Notes: generated from the sequence alone by a model not told the origin. A stretch of DNA of 64,000 nt from an uncultured Steroidobacter sp. (GCA_937864115.1 CALMII010000019.1:230081-294080); one strand, 5' to 3'; positions 35,564 through 44,830 are shown, numbered from the stretch's first letter. Program-made: numbers and translations.

Positions 35564-35992
35564 ATGCGCCTGTGGTCGCTGCATCCCAGGTATCTCGACC
35601 CTCAAGGTCTCGTCGCACTCTGGCGCGAAACGTTGCTGGCGCAGGCCGTGCTGCGCGGAGAGACGCGCGGCTATCGCCATCATCCGCAGCTCGACCGTTT
35701 CCGGAATCACCCTGCGCCGCTCTCGGCCATCTCGCTGTATCTGCGGGCCATTCACGCAGAGTCCGTGGCTCGCGGTTACTCGTTCGACGAACGCAAGATC
35801 AGGCCAGCTCGCCGGCGCGCAAGCCTTGCCGTGACCACCGGTCAGATGTCGTATGAATGGAAGCATCTGCTGGGCAAGCTGAAACAACGCAGCCCGGCAC
35901 TTCATCGGCAATGGCGAACCACGGAAACACCGCAACCTCATCCGCTGTTCAAAGTGCGGGCCGGTGAGGTCGAGTCGTGGGAACGTCCGTGA
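35564..35992 (+). CDS. Pyrimidine dimer DNA glycosylase/endonuclease V family protein
   Basis: The 142-residue protein matches the Pyr_excise family (PF03013, related to T4 endonuclease V). The N-terminus MRLWSLHPRYLDPQGLVALW places the catalytic residue region near the amino end, and the block RGETRGYRHHPQLDRFRNHP is diagnostic. The C-terminal half contains SYEWKHLLGKLKQRSP. It would excise UV-induced dimers or a related lesion. It begins 7 bp after the preceding small gene. Confidence 0.8.
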   Translation: MRLWSLHPRYLDPQGLVALWRETLLAQAVLRGETRGYRHHPQLDRFRNHPAPLSAISLYLRAIHAESVARGYSFDERKIRPARRRASLAVTTGQMSYEWKHLLGKLKQRSPALHRQWRTTETPQPHPLFKVRAGEVESWERP

Positions 35993-35997
35993 TGTAA

Positions 35998-36060
35998 ATC
36001 AGGACGTTGTTCTTCCGCGATCCGGATGGCAATGTGCTGAAGATCTACGCAGAGATCCGA
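35998..36060 (+). pseudogene. VOC/glyoxalase-family C-terminal remnant
   Basis: Immediately after a stop codon the frame reads RTLFFRDPDGNVLKIYAEIR. This is the conserved last strand-turn of VOC proteins (FxDPDGN). No start or preceding domain is present, so only the 3' end of such a gene survives, directly before the nitrobindin-like gene. Confidence 0.5.
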
Positions 36061-36067
36061 CCAGCGC

Positions 36068-36715
36068 ATGGAAAATTTCCCCAGGGACATCTACACCGAA
36101 CCCGAACCGGACGTCGACACGCTCGCGAATCTGGGGCCGCTCACCGCCATGGCGGGTATCTGGACGGGCACGCAGGGCCTCGACGTCAATCCGAAAGCCG
36201 ATGGTCCCGAAAGACAGGTCTTCATCGAGCACATGGAACTGCAGCCGATCGATGCACAGACCAACGGACCGCAACTGTTCTACGGCTTGCGATACCACAC
36301 GCGGATCGTCAAACCCGACGACGTCGAGACCTTCCACGACCAGGTGGGTTACTGGCTCTGGGAACCGGCGACGGGCACCGTGATCCAGACGCTCTCGATT
36401 CCGCGTGGACAGGCGGCGATGGCCGTGGGCCGCGCCGCGGCGGACGCAAAGACCTTCCAGCTTCAGGCAGTGCGCGGGTCCGAAACGAATGGAATCGTGT
36501 CGAACCCCTTCCTGGAATACGCCTTCAGGACCGAGAGCTACACCATCACGGTGTCGATCAACGCCGACGGAACCTGGTCCTACGAACAGGACACCGTGCT
36601 GATCGTTCCCGGACTGGCAGAACCCTTCCACCATACCGATCGCAACACGCTGCGGAAGATCGGCGCGCCGACGCCGAATCCGACGGCGCGGGCGGCGGCG
36701 AAGCTCGGGAAGTAG
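36068..36715 (+). CDS. Nitrobindin/FABP-like heme-binding beta-barrel protein
   Basis: The 215-residue protein resembles the THAP4/nitrobindin-like domain family. LGPLTAMAGIWTGTQGLDVN near residue 25 carries the GxWxGxG-type start of the barrel. QLFYGLRYHTRIVKPDD and FHDQVGYWLWEP (about 80-110) and the C-terminal TDRNTLRKIG follow. Family members bind heme or fatty acids in a ten-stranded barrel and may scavenge NO or peroxynitrite. The heme-ligand His should be in the DRNTLRK-adjacent HHTDRN segment (inference). It has no signal peptide. Confidence 0.78.
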   Translation: MENFPRDIYTEPEPDVDTLANLGPLTAMAGIWTGTQGLDVNPKADGPERQVFIEHMELQPIDAQTNGPQLFYGLRYHTRIVKPDDVETFHDQVGYWLWEPATGTVIQTLSIPRGQAAMAVGRAAADAKTFQLQAVRGSETNGIVSNPFLEYAFRTESYTITVSINADGTWSYEQDTVLIVPGLAEPFHHTDRNTLRKIGAPTPNPTARAAAKLGK

Positions 36716-36777
36716 TGTGCCCGCACAATGACGCACATCGGGTTCGCGCGGCAGCAGTGACGGATTCGAAACGCTCC

Positions 36778-37572
36778 ATGAAGCCAGTTCTCCAGTTCCT
36801 CGCATTCGGCGTCCTGATCGCCGGCGGAATCTACGCGGCGATCTGCGGGCTTCTGTACGTCTCCCAGCGCTCCTACATCTACTATCCCGTTGCTCGTACC
36901 GTCGACGTGCCGTCTTTCGTTCTTCAACGGGATGACGCACGGATCGTCGTCTCTTTCAACGACGTTGCGAGCAGCGACGCGGTTCTGTACTTCGGCGGAA
37001 ATGCCGAGGATGTCTCGGGAACCATCGGCTCGCTGAGCCGGGCTTTCCCTGGCGCCGCCGTCTACGCAATGCACTACCGCAGCTATGGCGGCAGCGGCGG
37101 ATCGCCGTCCGAACGCGCGCTGATCGACGACGCAGGCGCGCTCTACGATCTGATTGCGAAGACGCACCCGAAGATTCTCGTCATCGGGCGCAGTCTCGGC
37201 AGCGGGATCGCGGTCCAGATCGCCGCTTCGAAACGCATCGACCGGCTGGTACTCGTCACGCCCTACGACAGTCTCGCCGAACTTGCCCGCAGGCAGTTCC
37301 GGCTGTTTCCTGTGCGGCTCCTCCTGCGGGACAAGTACGAATCCTGGCGTTACGCGAGCCGCGTGTCGGTTCCGACGACGATCGTGGTCGCCGGAAACGA
37401 CTGGATCATCCCCAACGACAGTTCCAAAAGACTCGCCGCGGCGTTTCCGCCCGGGATAGTCGCCTTCGTACGCATCCCGGCTGCCGATCACAACAATGTG
37501 TCGGACTTTCCTCGATACCTGCAGGCGCTGTCGGGAGAATCGGCGCCCACGGATTCCTCTGCGCTGGAATGA
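36778..37572 (+). CDS. Membrane-anchored alpha/beta hydrolase (BEM46/ABHD13-like)
   Basis: The 264-residue protein has one N-terminal membrane anchor (LQFLAFGVLIAGGIYAAICG) and an alpha/beta-hydrolase domain facing the periplasm. LYFGGNAEDVSGTI supplies the oxyanion strand. The nucleophile Ser139 lies in VIGRSLGSGIA, the acid in VVAGNDWIIP, and the catalytic His in PAADHNNVSDF. A GTG 21 bases upstream is an alternative start and no strong ribosome-binding site helps. Its substrate is unknown. Confidence 0.8.
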   Translation: MKPVLQFLAFGVLIAGGIYAAICGLLYVSQRSYIYYPVARTVDVPSFVLQRDDARIVVSFNDVASSDAVLYFGGNAEDVSGTIGSLSRAFPGAAVYAMHYRSYGGSGGSPSERALIDDAGALYDLIAKTHPKILVIGRSLGSGIAVQIAASKRIDRLVLVTPYDSLAELARRQFRLFPVRLLLRDKYESWRYASRVSVPTTIVVAGNDWIIPNDSSKRLAAAFPPGIVAFVRIPAADHNNVSDFPRYLQALSGESAPTDSSALE

Positions 37573-37579
37573 CCGCCGG

Positions 37580-38155
37580 CTACGGCAGCGCCGACGCCAA
37601 CGCGCCGAGTTGCGCGCGTCCATCGCTGAACAGTGCATACGCCGTGCGCTGATCGCCAACCGTCAGATTCGCGACGAGGCCGCTCGCGCCGGCGACACGA
37701 CGCAACGTTGCGGTGTCGGTGGGGAAGTACCACCACTGCGACGATTTCGAGAACTCTGGAGCGATCGGACCGGACAGGCCGAGCTTGCGCAGGTCTTCAT
37801 CGGTCGAACGCAACTCGACGGCGCCCTCGCCGGTTTGCAGTTCCAATACGGCAGTTACGCTGGCGCCCTTGTCGCCGAGCCATTTCTGGACGACGAAGTA
37901 CTGCTGATGACTGCCCATGCGATTGACGTCGATGCCGTACAGCTCGAGGTAGTCGCGATTGCCGGTGGCGCCGAATTCGCTGCGGGGACGATCGACGCGC
38001 GCCGCCAGGGACGATGTGCCGACGAAGATCACGGGCTCGGCGACGACGGTGATGGTGGCGGCAGTCTGTTCGTCGAGGAATTCGCGGGGCGCAACGCCGG
38101 GAGTGGCGCAGGCGTTCAGGAACGTGGCGAAAACCAGAATGGCTATTGCTCGCAT
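37580..38155 (-). CDS. Putative lipoprotein of unknown function
   Basis: The 191-residue protein begins MRAIAILVFATFLNACATPG with a lipobox (LNAC, Cys16), so it is probably a lipoprotein. The mature part is acidic-neutral and beta-rich (ATITVVAEPVIFVGTSSLAA, HQQYFVVQKWLGDKG, SSQWWYFPTDTATLRRV). I do not recognise a family. It is convergent with the hydrolase gene (7-bp gap) and upstream of it lies a GC-rich palindrome, then the phosphoglucomutase 3' end. The frame continuing upstream of 38155 belongs to an out-of-frame shadow of that gene. Confidence 0.7.
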   Translation of the reverse strand: MRAIAILVFATFLNACATPGVAPREFLDEQTAATITVVAEPVIFVGTSSLAARVDRPRSEFGATGNRDYLELYGIDVNRMGSHQQYFVVQKWLGDKGASVTAVLELQTGEGAVELRSTDEDLRKLGLSGPIAPEFSKSSQWWYFPTDTATLRRVAGASGLVANLTVGDQRTAYALFSDGRAQLGALASALP

Positions 38156-38185
38156 GGTGGATGCCCCTGCTGTTGTTCCAAGACG

Positions 38186-38222
38186 GCCCCATCCGACCTT
38201 CCCCCGCCCGCGGGGGAAGGGA
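38186..38222. repeat. CCTTCCCCCGC/GCGGGGGAAGG palindrome
   Basis: A single member of the GC-rich palindrome family, placed between the phosphoglucomutase stop and the lipoprotein start. Confidence 0.7.
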
Positions 38223-38232
38223 TCAGAAGAAC

Positions 38233-39876
38233 TCAACCGAGCGCCGCGTTGACCACCTGCTGCGCTTCTTCCAGCACCTGGCGCAGATGATCCTCGCCGA
38301 GAAAACTTTCGCCGTAGACCTTGTAGATGTTCTCGGTACCCGACGGCCGCGCCGCGAACCAGGCGTTCTTCGTCATCACCTTGATACCGCCCAGGCCGGC
38401 ATTGTTGCCTGGTGCGCGATCCAGCACCGCTTCGATCTTCTCGCCGGCCATGGCGCTGGCGGTCACCTGCGCCGGCGACAGCTTCGAGAGCTTCTGTTTC
38501 TGCTCCGGCGTCGCAGGCGCATCGACACGATCCGACGACGGCGCACCGAACTGCTCCGTCAGCTTGACGTAGTACTCGCCCGGATCGCTGCCGGTGCGCG
38601 CGGTGATCTCCGCCGACAGCAGCGCGGGCGCGAGACCGTCCTTGTCCGTGGTCCACACGCCGCCGTCGCGACGCAGGAAGGAGGCGCCGGCACTCTCTTC
38701 GCCGCCGAAACCGAGCGCACCGCTCACCAGGCCATCGACGAACCACTTGAAGCCGACCGGCACTTCGTAAAGCCCGCGGCCGCGATTGGCGGCGACGCGA
38801 TCGATCATGCTGCTGCTGACCAGCGTCTTGCCGACCGCGCTGTCGGCGCGCCATTGCGGCCGGTTCTGGAACAGGTAGTCGATCATGACGGCGAGATACT
38901 GGTTCGGCAGCATCAGGCCGCAGCTCGCGGCGACGATGCCGTGGCGGTCGTGATCGGTATCGCAGGCGAAGGCGATGTCGTAGCGGTCCTTCATGCCGAT
39001 GAGCCGCTGCATGGCATGCGAGGACGACGGATCCATGCGAATCTTCCCGTCCCAGTCGGCCGTCATGAAACGGAAGGTCGGATCGACTTCGGTGCTGATG
39101 ATGTCGAGCGGCAGTCTGTACTGCTCGGCGATGCGCCCCCAGTAATTCACGCCGGCGCCGCCGAGCGGATCGACGCCCATGCGCAGACCGGCGCCGCGGA
39201 TCACTTCGAAGTCGATGACGTTGGCGAGATCGTCGACATAGGTGCCGAGGAAATCGTATTCGCGCGTGGTCGACGCAGCGCGCGCCTGAGCGAGCGTCAC
39301 CCTACGCACATCTTTCAATCCCGCTTCGATGATCGCGTTGGCGCGCTGCTCGATCCACTTGGTGACGTCGGTGTCGGCCGGGCCGCCGTTCGGCGGGTTG
39401 TACTTGAAGCCGCCGCCATCCGGCGGATTGTGCGAAGGCGTGATGACGATGCCGTCTGCCAGGCCACGCTCGCGGCCGCGATTGAAGACGAGGATGGCCT
39501 GCGAGATGGCCGGCGTCGGCGTGTACTCGTCCTTCGCCGCAATGCGGGTTTCGACGTGATTCGCCGCGAGCACTTCGAGCGCACTCGCGAACGCCGGCGC
39601 GGACAGCGCGTGCGAATCGAAGCCGAGGAACAACGGACCGTCGATGTCCTTCGACTTGCGGTACTCGCAGATCGCCTGGCTGATCGCAAGCACGTGCGCT
39701 TCGTTGAAGCTGCCATCGAACGAGACGCCACGATGCCCGGAGGTGCCAAAGGCCACGCGTTGTGCGGGAACGGTGACGTCCGGTTTGACGGCGTAATACG
39801 CCGTGATGAGCTTCGGGATATCGACGAGCAGGTTGTGCGGCAGAAGCTTGCCGGCGAGCGGGCTAAGGCGGGTCAT
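38233..39876 (-). CDS. pgm: Phosphoglucomutase (alpha-D-glucose phosphate-specific)
   Basis: The 547-residue phosphohexomutase interconverts glucose 1-phosphate and glucose 6-phosphate. The catalytic phosphoserine is Ser46 (VAFGTSGHRGVSFDG). The metal loop is in AFACDTDHDRHGIV, the sugar-binding loop GGEESAGASFLRRDGG lies near residue 395, and the phosphate-binding loop is ARPSGTENIYKVY near the C-terminus. The length and order match E. coli Pgm. It links central metabolism to glycogen and cell-surface polysaccharide precursors. It is not visibly co-regulated with its neighbours. Confidence 0.93.
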   Translation of the reverse strand: MTRLSPLAGKLLPHNLLVDIPKLITAYYAVKPDVTVPAQRVAFGTSGHRGVSFDGSFNEAHVLAISQAICEYRKSKDIDGPLFLGFDSHALSAPAFASALEVLAANHVETRIAAKDEYTPTPAISQAILVFNRGRERGLADGIVITPSHNPPDGGGFKYNPPNGGPADTDVTKWIEQRANAIIEAGLKDVRRVTLAQARAASTTREYDFLGTYVDDLANVIDFEVIRGAGLRMGVDPLGGAGVNYWGRIAEQYRLPLDIISTEVDPTFRFMTADWDGKIRMDPSSSHAMQRLIGMKDRYDIAFACDTDHDRHGIVAASCGLMLPNQYLAVMIDYLFQNRPQWRADSAVGKTLVSSSMIDRVAANRGRGLYEVPVGFKWFVDGLVSGALGFGGEESAGASFLRRDGGVWTTDKDGLAPALLSAEITARTGSDPGEYYVKLTEQFGAPSSDRVDAPATPEQKQKLSKLSPAQVTASAMAGEKIEAVLDRAPGNNAGLGGIKVMTKNAWFAARPSGTENIYKVYGESFLGEDHLRQVLEEAQQVVNAALG

Positions 39877-39912
39877 GGATTGATCCGGGAAATGGTATCG
39901 GGTGAGAAGCGG

Positions 39913-40209
39913 CTACGCGGCTCTGGCCAGTTTGATCTGTGGCCGCAGTCCTGCGCGTGCGGCAAGGATGAGCAGCATGTCGAGACTGAATTTCTCCCAT
40001 TTACTCCGGGTGAGATCGCTCACCCTGGATTGGGTTATCTGCAATTCGGCGGCCGCCTGCTGCTGGGTCCATTTGTTCTTTTCGATCAGCAATCGCAGTT
40101 GGCTCATCAGATCGGCACGCATGGCGAGAATCATCGCTTCCTCTGGCGGAAAGCCAAGATCCGCAAACACGTTTCCGCCGGATCGTTTCGATTTTTTTTC
40201 CTTACTCAT
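39913..40209 (-). CDS. XRE-family antitoxin (HigA-like)
   Basis: The 98-residue protein has a helix-turn-helix at about residues 48-75 (NKWTQQQAAAELQITQSRVS, DLTRSKWEKFS), preceded by FADLGFPPEEAMILAMRADL, the typical HigA arrangement. It starts inside the toxin 3' end (8-bp overlap), the toxin-first order of higBA. It should neutralise the toxin and repress the operon. Unlike the pair at 5698, this module appears intact. Confidence 0.85.
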   Translation of the reverse strand: MSKEKKSKRSGGNVFADLGFPPEEAMILAMRADLMSQLRLLIEKNKWTQQQAAAELQITQSRVSDLTRSKWEKFSLDMLLILAARAGLRPQIKLARAA

Positions 40210-40525
40210 GAAGCTTCCTCACAAATCCGAGACGGCGGCGCGCGATCTCGATATCACCCTTCGATGTTGCCTGTGTCTTCTTGGCAAACGCGTGCAAAAC
40301 GTATACGGCTCCGGCGCGCCTGGCGCAAAACATCACGCGCCATTCGCCGCGCACATGAACTCTCAGCTCGAAACAGCCGGGCCCGACGATGGGCATCGGC
40401 TTGAAATCCCTCGGCATGAAACCCATCTGGACCTGCCATAAATCGAACCCTGCCTCCCGTCGTGCCGGCTCCGGGAAGCCTTTCAGTTCCTCCAACGACG
40501 TTCCCATGAAAATCAGTGGCTTCAT
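40202..40525 (-). CDS. HigB/RelE-like toxin (phage Gp49 family)
   Basis: The 107-residue protein has the Gp49/HigB core. FMGTSLEELKGFPEPARREA is followed by LRVHVRGEWRVMFCARRAGA and YVLHAFAKKTQATSKGDIEI near the C-terminus, the signature of ribosome-dependent mRNA interferases. GGGAGC precedes the start. It overlaps the antitoxin start by 8 bp. The gene pair lies between pgm and the DNA polymerase gene. Confidence 0.85.
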   Translation of the reverse strand: MKPLIFMGTSLEELKGFPEPARREAGFDLWQVQMGFMPRDFKPMPIVGPGCFELRVHVRGEWRVMFCARRAGAVYVLHAFAKKTQATSKGDIEIARRRLGFVRKLHE

Positions 40526-40598
40526 GCCATGACGCTCCCTGTCTGACCGCGACTATATAAATACTTCGATACCCAGGCAATCTCGCATGAGCTGACAA

Positions 40599-42938
40599 TC
40601 ACATTCCCAGCAGATCCAGCTGCCGCGTATCGCCGATCACCTTGTCGAAATCGAGCCGCAAGGTCGCCAGCACGGGCTCGGCCACGGGCTTCACCTGTTT
40701 GACGACATAGTGTTCCCGGTCGATGGGATGCTGGATGTTGTCGATCGGCTCGGCGCCGGCGGTCGTCATGACGTAGCTGATGGTGCGGCCCGTCGGCTGG
40801 GTCGATTTGCGGGCGGCCGCGACGTGCGGCGGCGTGGTGGCCGTGTACTCCTCGGCATCTTTGCGCAGTCCCTTGCGATACACGAGCAGGTCGTCGAATT
40901 CGCCATTGCGCAGACGCTTGACGACGTCTTCGAGATAGCGGTCCACCGACTGGTCCGTGAACAGGCGCTGGTACAACTCGCGCTGCACCTGTTTGGCGAG
41001 CGCCGTCCAGTCGCTGCGCACGACTTCCATGCCGGTGAATTCCGGCGTGTCCTTGCCGTGGCGCAGGCCGGCGTAGCGCTTGCTGGCGCCGCGCGTGCTG
41101 TTGCGTGCCTGCGCCAGGAACAGGCGCGAGTAGAGCTTCTCGAACTTGAGTTCCAGCCGGCTCGGCACCTGCCAGCGTTCGTCGATGTGGCGCGCGATTT
41201 CGACGCTCAGTTTCGCCGCGAGATCGCGCCCCTGTTCCAGCGCTGCTGCCGGATCGTCGATGCCGGAATGCACGAACAGGCTGTCGGTGTCGCCGTAGAG
41301 GACGACGAAGCCGGCCGCTTCGAACCAGCGCTTCGACCACAGCAGCATTTCGCGGCCGGTACCGGTGATCGAATTGGCGAGCGCCGGGTTGAAGAAGCGG
41401 CACGCGGGCGTGCCGAGCACGCCGTAGAACGAGTTCATCAGGATCTTGATGGCGTTCGAGGCGACGTCGTCGCCGGCCTTCTTCGCCGCTTCGCGACGCG
41501 GAAACAGATCATCGAGCATGCGCGGCAGGATGGCCGGCTCGCGCCGGAAGGCGCCGCCGGGAATGCGGATCAGGTCGGCTTGCGGCGAAGGATTCGCGAC
41601 GTACGACAGCGGATCGATGTTGAACGTGCGGATCAGGCTCGGATACAGGCTCTTGAAATCGAACACCCAGACATTGCGATGCAGCCCGGCGATCGGTTCG
41701 AGCACATGCCCGCCCTGCTGCGCGACGTGCACGCGCGAATCGTCGGAACGCACCGTGGGCGCGACGATGCGCTGGCGTTCGAGTTCCGACAGATACAGGA
41801 AGTCGAACGAGGCGATGCTGGCCGCGACGCGGTCCGGCGTCATGCCGGAGAGTTCGCTGCGCGCGAGTGCCAGCCGCACGACATCGAGTTTCTGCACGAT
41901 CTGGAAAGCGAGCCGCGCATCGGTGCGGGCGTAGAGTGCGAACGCCGGCAGATCGTGCCGGTAGTTGTGCATGATCTCGCCGAGCCGGTCGCGCGAGTCG
42001 CCCTTCACTGCCTTGCCTTCGCCCAGCACGTCGCGCGCGACGGCGTCGAGCGAATAGTCCTCCATGCGCACGAAGGCGCCGCGCAACAGGTCGATGCCAT
42101 CGAGCACCAGCCGGCCCGGCACGCTGGCCTGACCGCTGCCGAAATAGCCTTCGGGCTTGCGGATGCGGATCGCGCCGGCATCGCGGCCCAGTTCGAACGG
42201 ATGGCGCACACGCGCGGCGATGCGCTGCAGGACGCTCAGGTCGAAGTCGATGATGTTCCAGCCGGTGAGCACGTCGGCATCGAAGGTGCGCACGCGCTCG
42301 CAGAAACGCTCGATGGCATCGAACTCGCTCTCGCAGCGGATGGCGCGCTCTGGCATCTCGCGGCCTGCATCGTCGACGATGAGCACTTCGTCGATGCCCG
42401 GCGCGAAGAGTGAGATTGCCAGCAGCTTCTCGGCCTTCGCGTCGGTCTCGATGTCGAACGACAGCAGGCGCGGTTCGACCTTCACCTGCGCCGGCGTCAT
42501 CACGGGATTGTCGAAGATGCAAGTGAGGCCCTTGCCCGCGACGGCGTCGCCTTCGATCACGCAGCCGCCCTTGATGCCACGCTCGATGAGATAGCGCATC
42601 GCGAAGCGGACGTCGGCTTCGAAGGTGTCGATGCCGGCGGCGTGCAGGCGATCGCGCATCGCGGGAACGTCGCCCGGGACTTCCGCTTCGATGCGACTGA
42701 CCTCGGCGCCGTCGAACGTGTGCCGACCTGCGGGCCGCGGCTCGGGGATACGCTGAGTACGTGCTCGGGCGATATCCGCGGTTCTTATATAAAAGTGCGG
42801 ACGCGGGCGATCGTCGCGGACCAGGAAGGTGCCGCCATCTTCCAGGCGGCCGTAGATGTATACGACGGGCAGACGCGAGCCACCCGGCGCGGAAACCACT
42901 CGATAACTTGCCTGCAGGACGAAGCCACGCACTTTCAT
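40599..42938 (-). CDS. polB: DNA polymerase II (family B)
   Basis: The 779-residue B-family polymerase has proofreading motifs ExoI (LLSFDIETD, Asp162/Glu164), ExoII (GWNIIDFD, about 227-233) and ExoIII (YARTDARLAF, Tyr336/Asp340). Its polymerase motifs are A (DFKSLYPSLIRTFN, 427-440), B (NAIKILMNSFYGVLGT, about 495-510) and C (YGDTDSLF, 548-555). All catalytic acids are present. I place the start at the ATG at 42938; the upstream frame is not conserved-looking. In E. coli the gene is SOS-induced, but no LexA box was recognised here. It participates in translesion synthesis and replication restart. Confidence 0.92.
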   Translation of the reverse strand: MKVRGFVLQASYRVVSAPGGSRLPVVYIYGRLEDGGTFLVRDDRPRPHFYIRTADIARARTQRIPEPRPAGRHTFDGAEVSRIEAEVPGDVPAMRDRLHAAGIDTFEADVRFAMRYLIERGIKGGCVIEGDAVAGKGLTCIFDNPVMTPAQVKVEPRLLSFDIETDAKAEKLLAISLFAPGIDEVLIVDDAGREMPERAIRCESEFDAIERFCERVRTFDADVLTGWNIIDFDLSVLQRIAARVRHPFELGRDAGAIRIRKPEGYFGSGQASVPGRLVLDGIDLLRGAFVRMEDYSLDAVARDVLGEGKAVKGDSRDRLGEIMHNYRHDLPAFALYARTDARLAFQIVQKLDVVRLALARSELSGMTPDRVAASIASFDFLYLSELERQRIVAPTVRSDDSRVHVAQQGGHVLEPIAGLHRNVWVFDFKSLYPSLIRTFNIDPLSYVANPSPQADLIRIPGGAFRREPAILPRMLDDLFPRREAAKKAGDDVASNAIKILMNSFYGVLGTPACRFFNPALANSITGTGREMLLWSKRWFEAAGFVVLYGDTDSLFVHSGIDDPAAALEQGRDLAAKLSVEIARHIDERWQVPSRLELKFEKLYSRLFLAQARNSTRGASKRYAGLRHGKDTPEFTGMEVVRSDWTALAKQVQRELYQRLFTDQSVDRYLEDVVKRLRNGEFDDLLVYRKGLRKDAEEYTATTPPHVAAARKSTQPTGRTISYVMTTAGAEPIDNIQHPIDREHYVVKQVKPVAEPVLATLRLDFDKVIGDTRQLDLLGM

Positions 42939-43099
42939 GCCGGCATTGTGCCTTGCAAAAGGCGTCCGTTGACAAAACATGACGGAATCCGCCCCGACGT
43001 TTTCGAACATCGCCCCTTGCGCAGAATCGGCACGGCAGTAGGCTCTCGCCTACTGGATCGAACATTCGTCATGGCTCGCGCCAGACACAGGGGGTTTTC

Positions 43100-44830
43100 G
43101 TGAACAGATCGTGGCTCGCACTCGCGGCCGTCGGCATCGTCTTTGCCACATCCGCGTCGGCCGTGGATCGCGTCGGGGATTTTTCCCTGATCGATCAGCA
43201 AGGCTATTTCCACCAGCTCAGTTATTACGACGATCACAAAGCCGTCGCGCTGCTCGTGATGAGCAACGGCAGCAAGGGCGCCGCCAAGGCCGTTCCTGGT
43301 TTCAAGGCGGCGAAGGAAAAGTACGCCGACCAGATCAAGTTCTTCATGATCAATCCGCTCGGCACGCAGTCGCGCGCTTCGGTGCAGCAGGAACTCGACA
43401 AGTACGGCACCGACATTCCCGTCCTCATGGACGACGCGCAACTCGTCTCCGAAGGACTCGGCGTGCGCAAGACCGGCGAGGTGCTGCTGGTCAAACCCGG
43501 CACCTCTGAAGTGCTGTACCGCGGCCCGGCCGACAAGCGCTTCATCGCGGCGATCGACGCAGTGCTGGCGGATCATGCGGTGAAAACCGCCACCGCGCGA
43601 GTGAGCGGCGAGAAGATCAAGTACCCGGCGAAAGTGGCGCAGGCGAAGTCGGGCGTTTCCTACTCGAAGGAAATCGCGCCGATCCTGGCCGAGAACTGCG
43701 CGCGCTGCCATCGCGAAGGCGGCATCGCGCCGTTCGCCATGAACAGCCACCTGATCGTGAAGGGCTTCGCTCCCATGATCCGCGAAGTGGTGCTGACCAA
43801 GCGCATGCCGCCGGGCCAGATCGATCCGGAGATCGGTCACTTCAAGGAAACCTACACGCTGACGAGTGCGGAACAGCAGAAGCTGATCCACTGGATCGAA
43901 GCCGGCGCCGAGAAGGACGGCGACGTCGATCCGCTGACGCAGCTCAAGTGGCCGGCCACCCAGTGGGCGTACGGCGAGCCCGACCTGATCGTGAAGGTGC
44001 CGCCGCAGCAGATTCCGGCCACCGGCGTGCTCGACTACATCCGCGTGACCGTGCCGATCGAAGGCCTGGATCGCGATCGCTACGTGAAGGCCAGCCAGTA
44101 CCTCGCGGGCGACCGTACCGTGCTGCACCATACGCTCAACAGCCTGCTGCCGCCGGGCGTGAAGCAGGAAGGCGGCTTCCTGGGCGGCGGCGATCCGAAT
44201 GCTGCGCGCATCACGGCCTACATTCCGGGAGCGCAGCCGCAGCATGAACCGCCCAACACCGGCGGCCTGCTGAAGAAGGGTTCGTCGCTGGCGCTGCAGT
44301 TGCACTACACGACCAACGGCAAGGCGACGACGGACGCGAGCGAAATCGGCGTGTGGTTCTACCCGGACGACGAGATCCCCGCCGAGCGCATGTCGAACCA
44401 GTGCGCCTGCATTTTCACGCGCGGCTGGATTCCGATCCCGCCGTACGCGGCGGACCATGAAATGCAGCAGACCATCACCATCAAGAAGGACGCACACATC
44501 TACAGCATGCTGCCGCACATGCATTTCCGCGGTAAGCGCATGCGCTTCTATGCCGATTATCCGGACGGCCACAGCGAGGAACTGCTGAACATCGCCCGGT
44601 ACAACTACAACTGGCAGCTCGACTACGAACTGACCGAACCGAAGTTCGTGCCGGCCGGCACCAGGATCCGCGCCGTGGCGGCGTTCGACAACTCGAAGCA
44701 GAACAAGGCGAACCCCGATCCGGCGCGGACCGTGCCCTGGGGTCAGCAAAGCTGGGACGAGATGTTCTTCGGCTCGGTCACGTACAAGTACGTGGACCAG
44801 AGCGGCATGAAGGTCGCGAAGCAGGACTGA
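43100..44830 (+). CDS. Redoxin-like / c-type cytochrome / copper type II monooxygenase-like fusion protein
   Basis: The 576-residue exported protein has a signal peptide (about residues 1-21). A thioredoxin-like domain spans about 22-165. It has no cysteine at the usual active site and is probably non-catalytic. A heme-binding CARCH motif follows at residues 200-204 (ILAENCARCHREGGIAPFAM). The C-terminal region resembles the copper type II ascorbate-dependent monooxygenase fold, with candidate copper ligands HHTL (about 341), LHY (about 400) and MLPHMHFRGK (about 470). It starts with GTG after GGGGG. Function is unknown; an extracytoplasmic electron-transfer or oxygenase role is inference. 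Confidence 0.8.
   Translation: MNRSWLALAAVGIVFATSASAVDRVGDFSLIDQQGYFHQLSYYDDHKAVALLVMSNGSKGAAKAVPGFKAAKEKYADQIKFFMINPLGTQSRASVQQELDKYGTDIPVLMDDAQLVSEGLGVRKTGEVLLVKPGTSEVLYRGPADKRFIAAIDAVLADHAVKTATARVSGEKIKYPAKVAQAKSGVSYSKEIAPILAENCARCHREGGIAPFAMNSHLIVKGFAPMIREVVLTKRMPPGQIDPEIGHFKETYTLTSAEQQKLIHWIEAGAEKDGDVDPLTQLKWPATQWAYGEPDLIVKVPPQQIPATGVLDYIRVTVPIEGLDRDRYVKASQYLAGDRTVLHHTLNSLLPPGVKQEGGFLGGGDPNAARITAYIPGAQPQHEPPNTGGLLKKGSSLALQLHYTTNGKATTDASEIGVWFYPDDEIPAERMSNQCACIFTRGWIPIPPYAADHEMQQTITIKKDAHIYSMLPHMHFRGKRMRFYADYPDGHSEELLNIARYNYNWQLDYELTEPKFVPAGTRIRAVAAFDNSKQNKANPDPARTVPWGQQSWDEMFFGSVTYKYVDQSGMKVAKQD

Noticed and set aside
38146..40404. A 752-codon plus-strand open frame
   Set aside because: Antisense to pgm, whose catalytic motifs are intact on the minus strand.
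42939..43099. LexA box for the family B polymerase gene
   Set aside because: No CTGT-N8-ACAG or other known SOS-box form was found upstream of the start.
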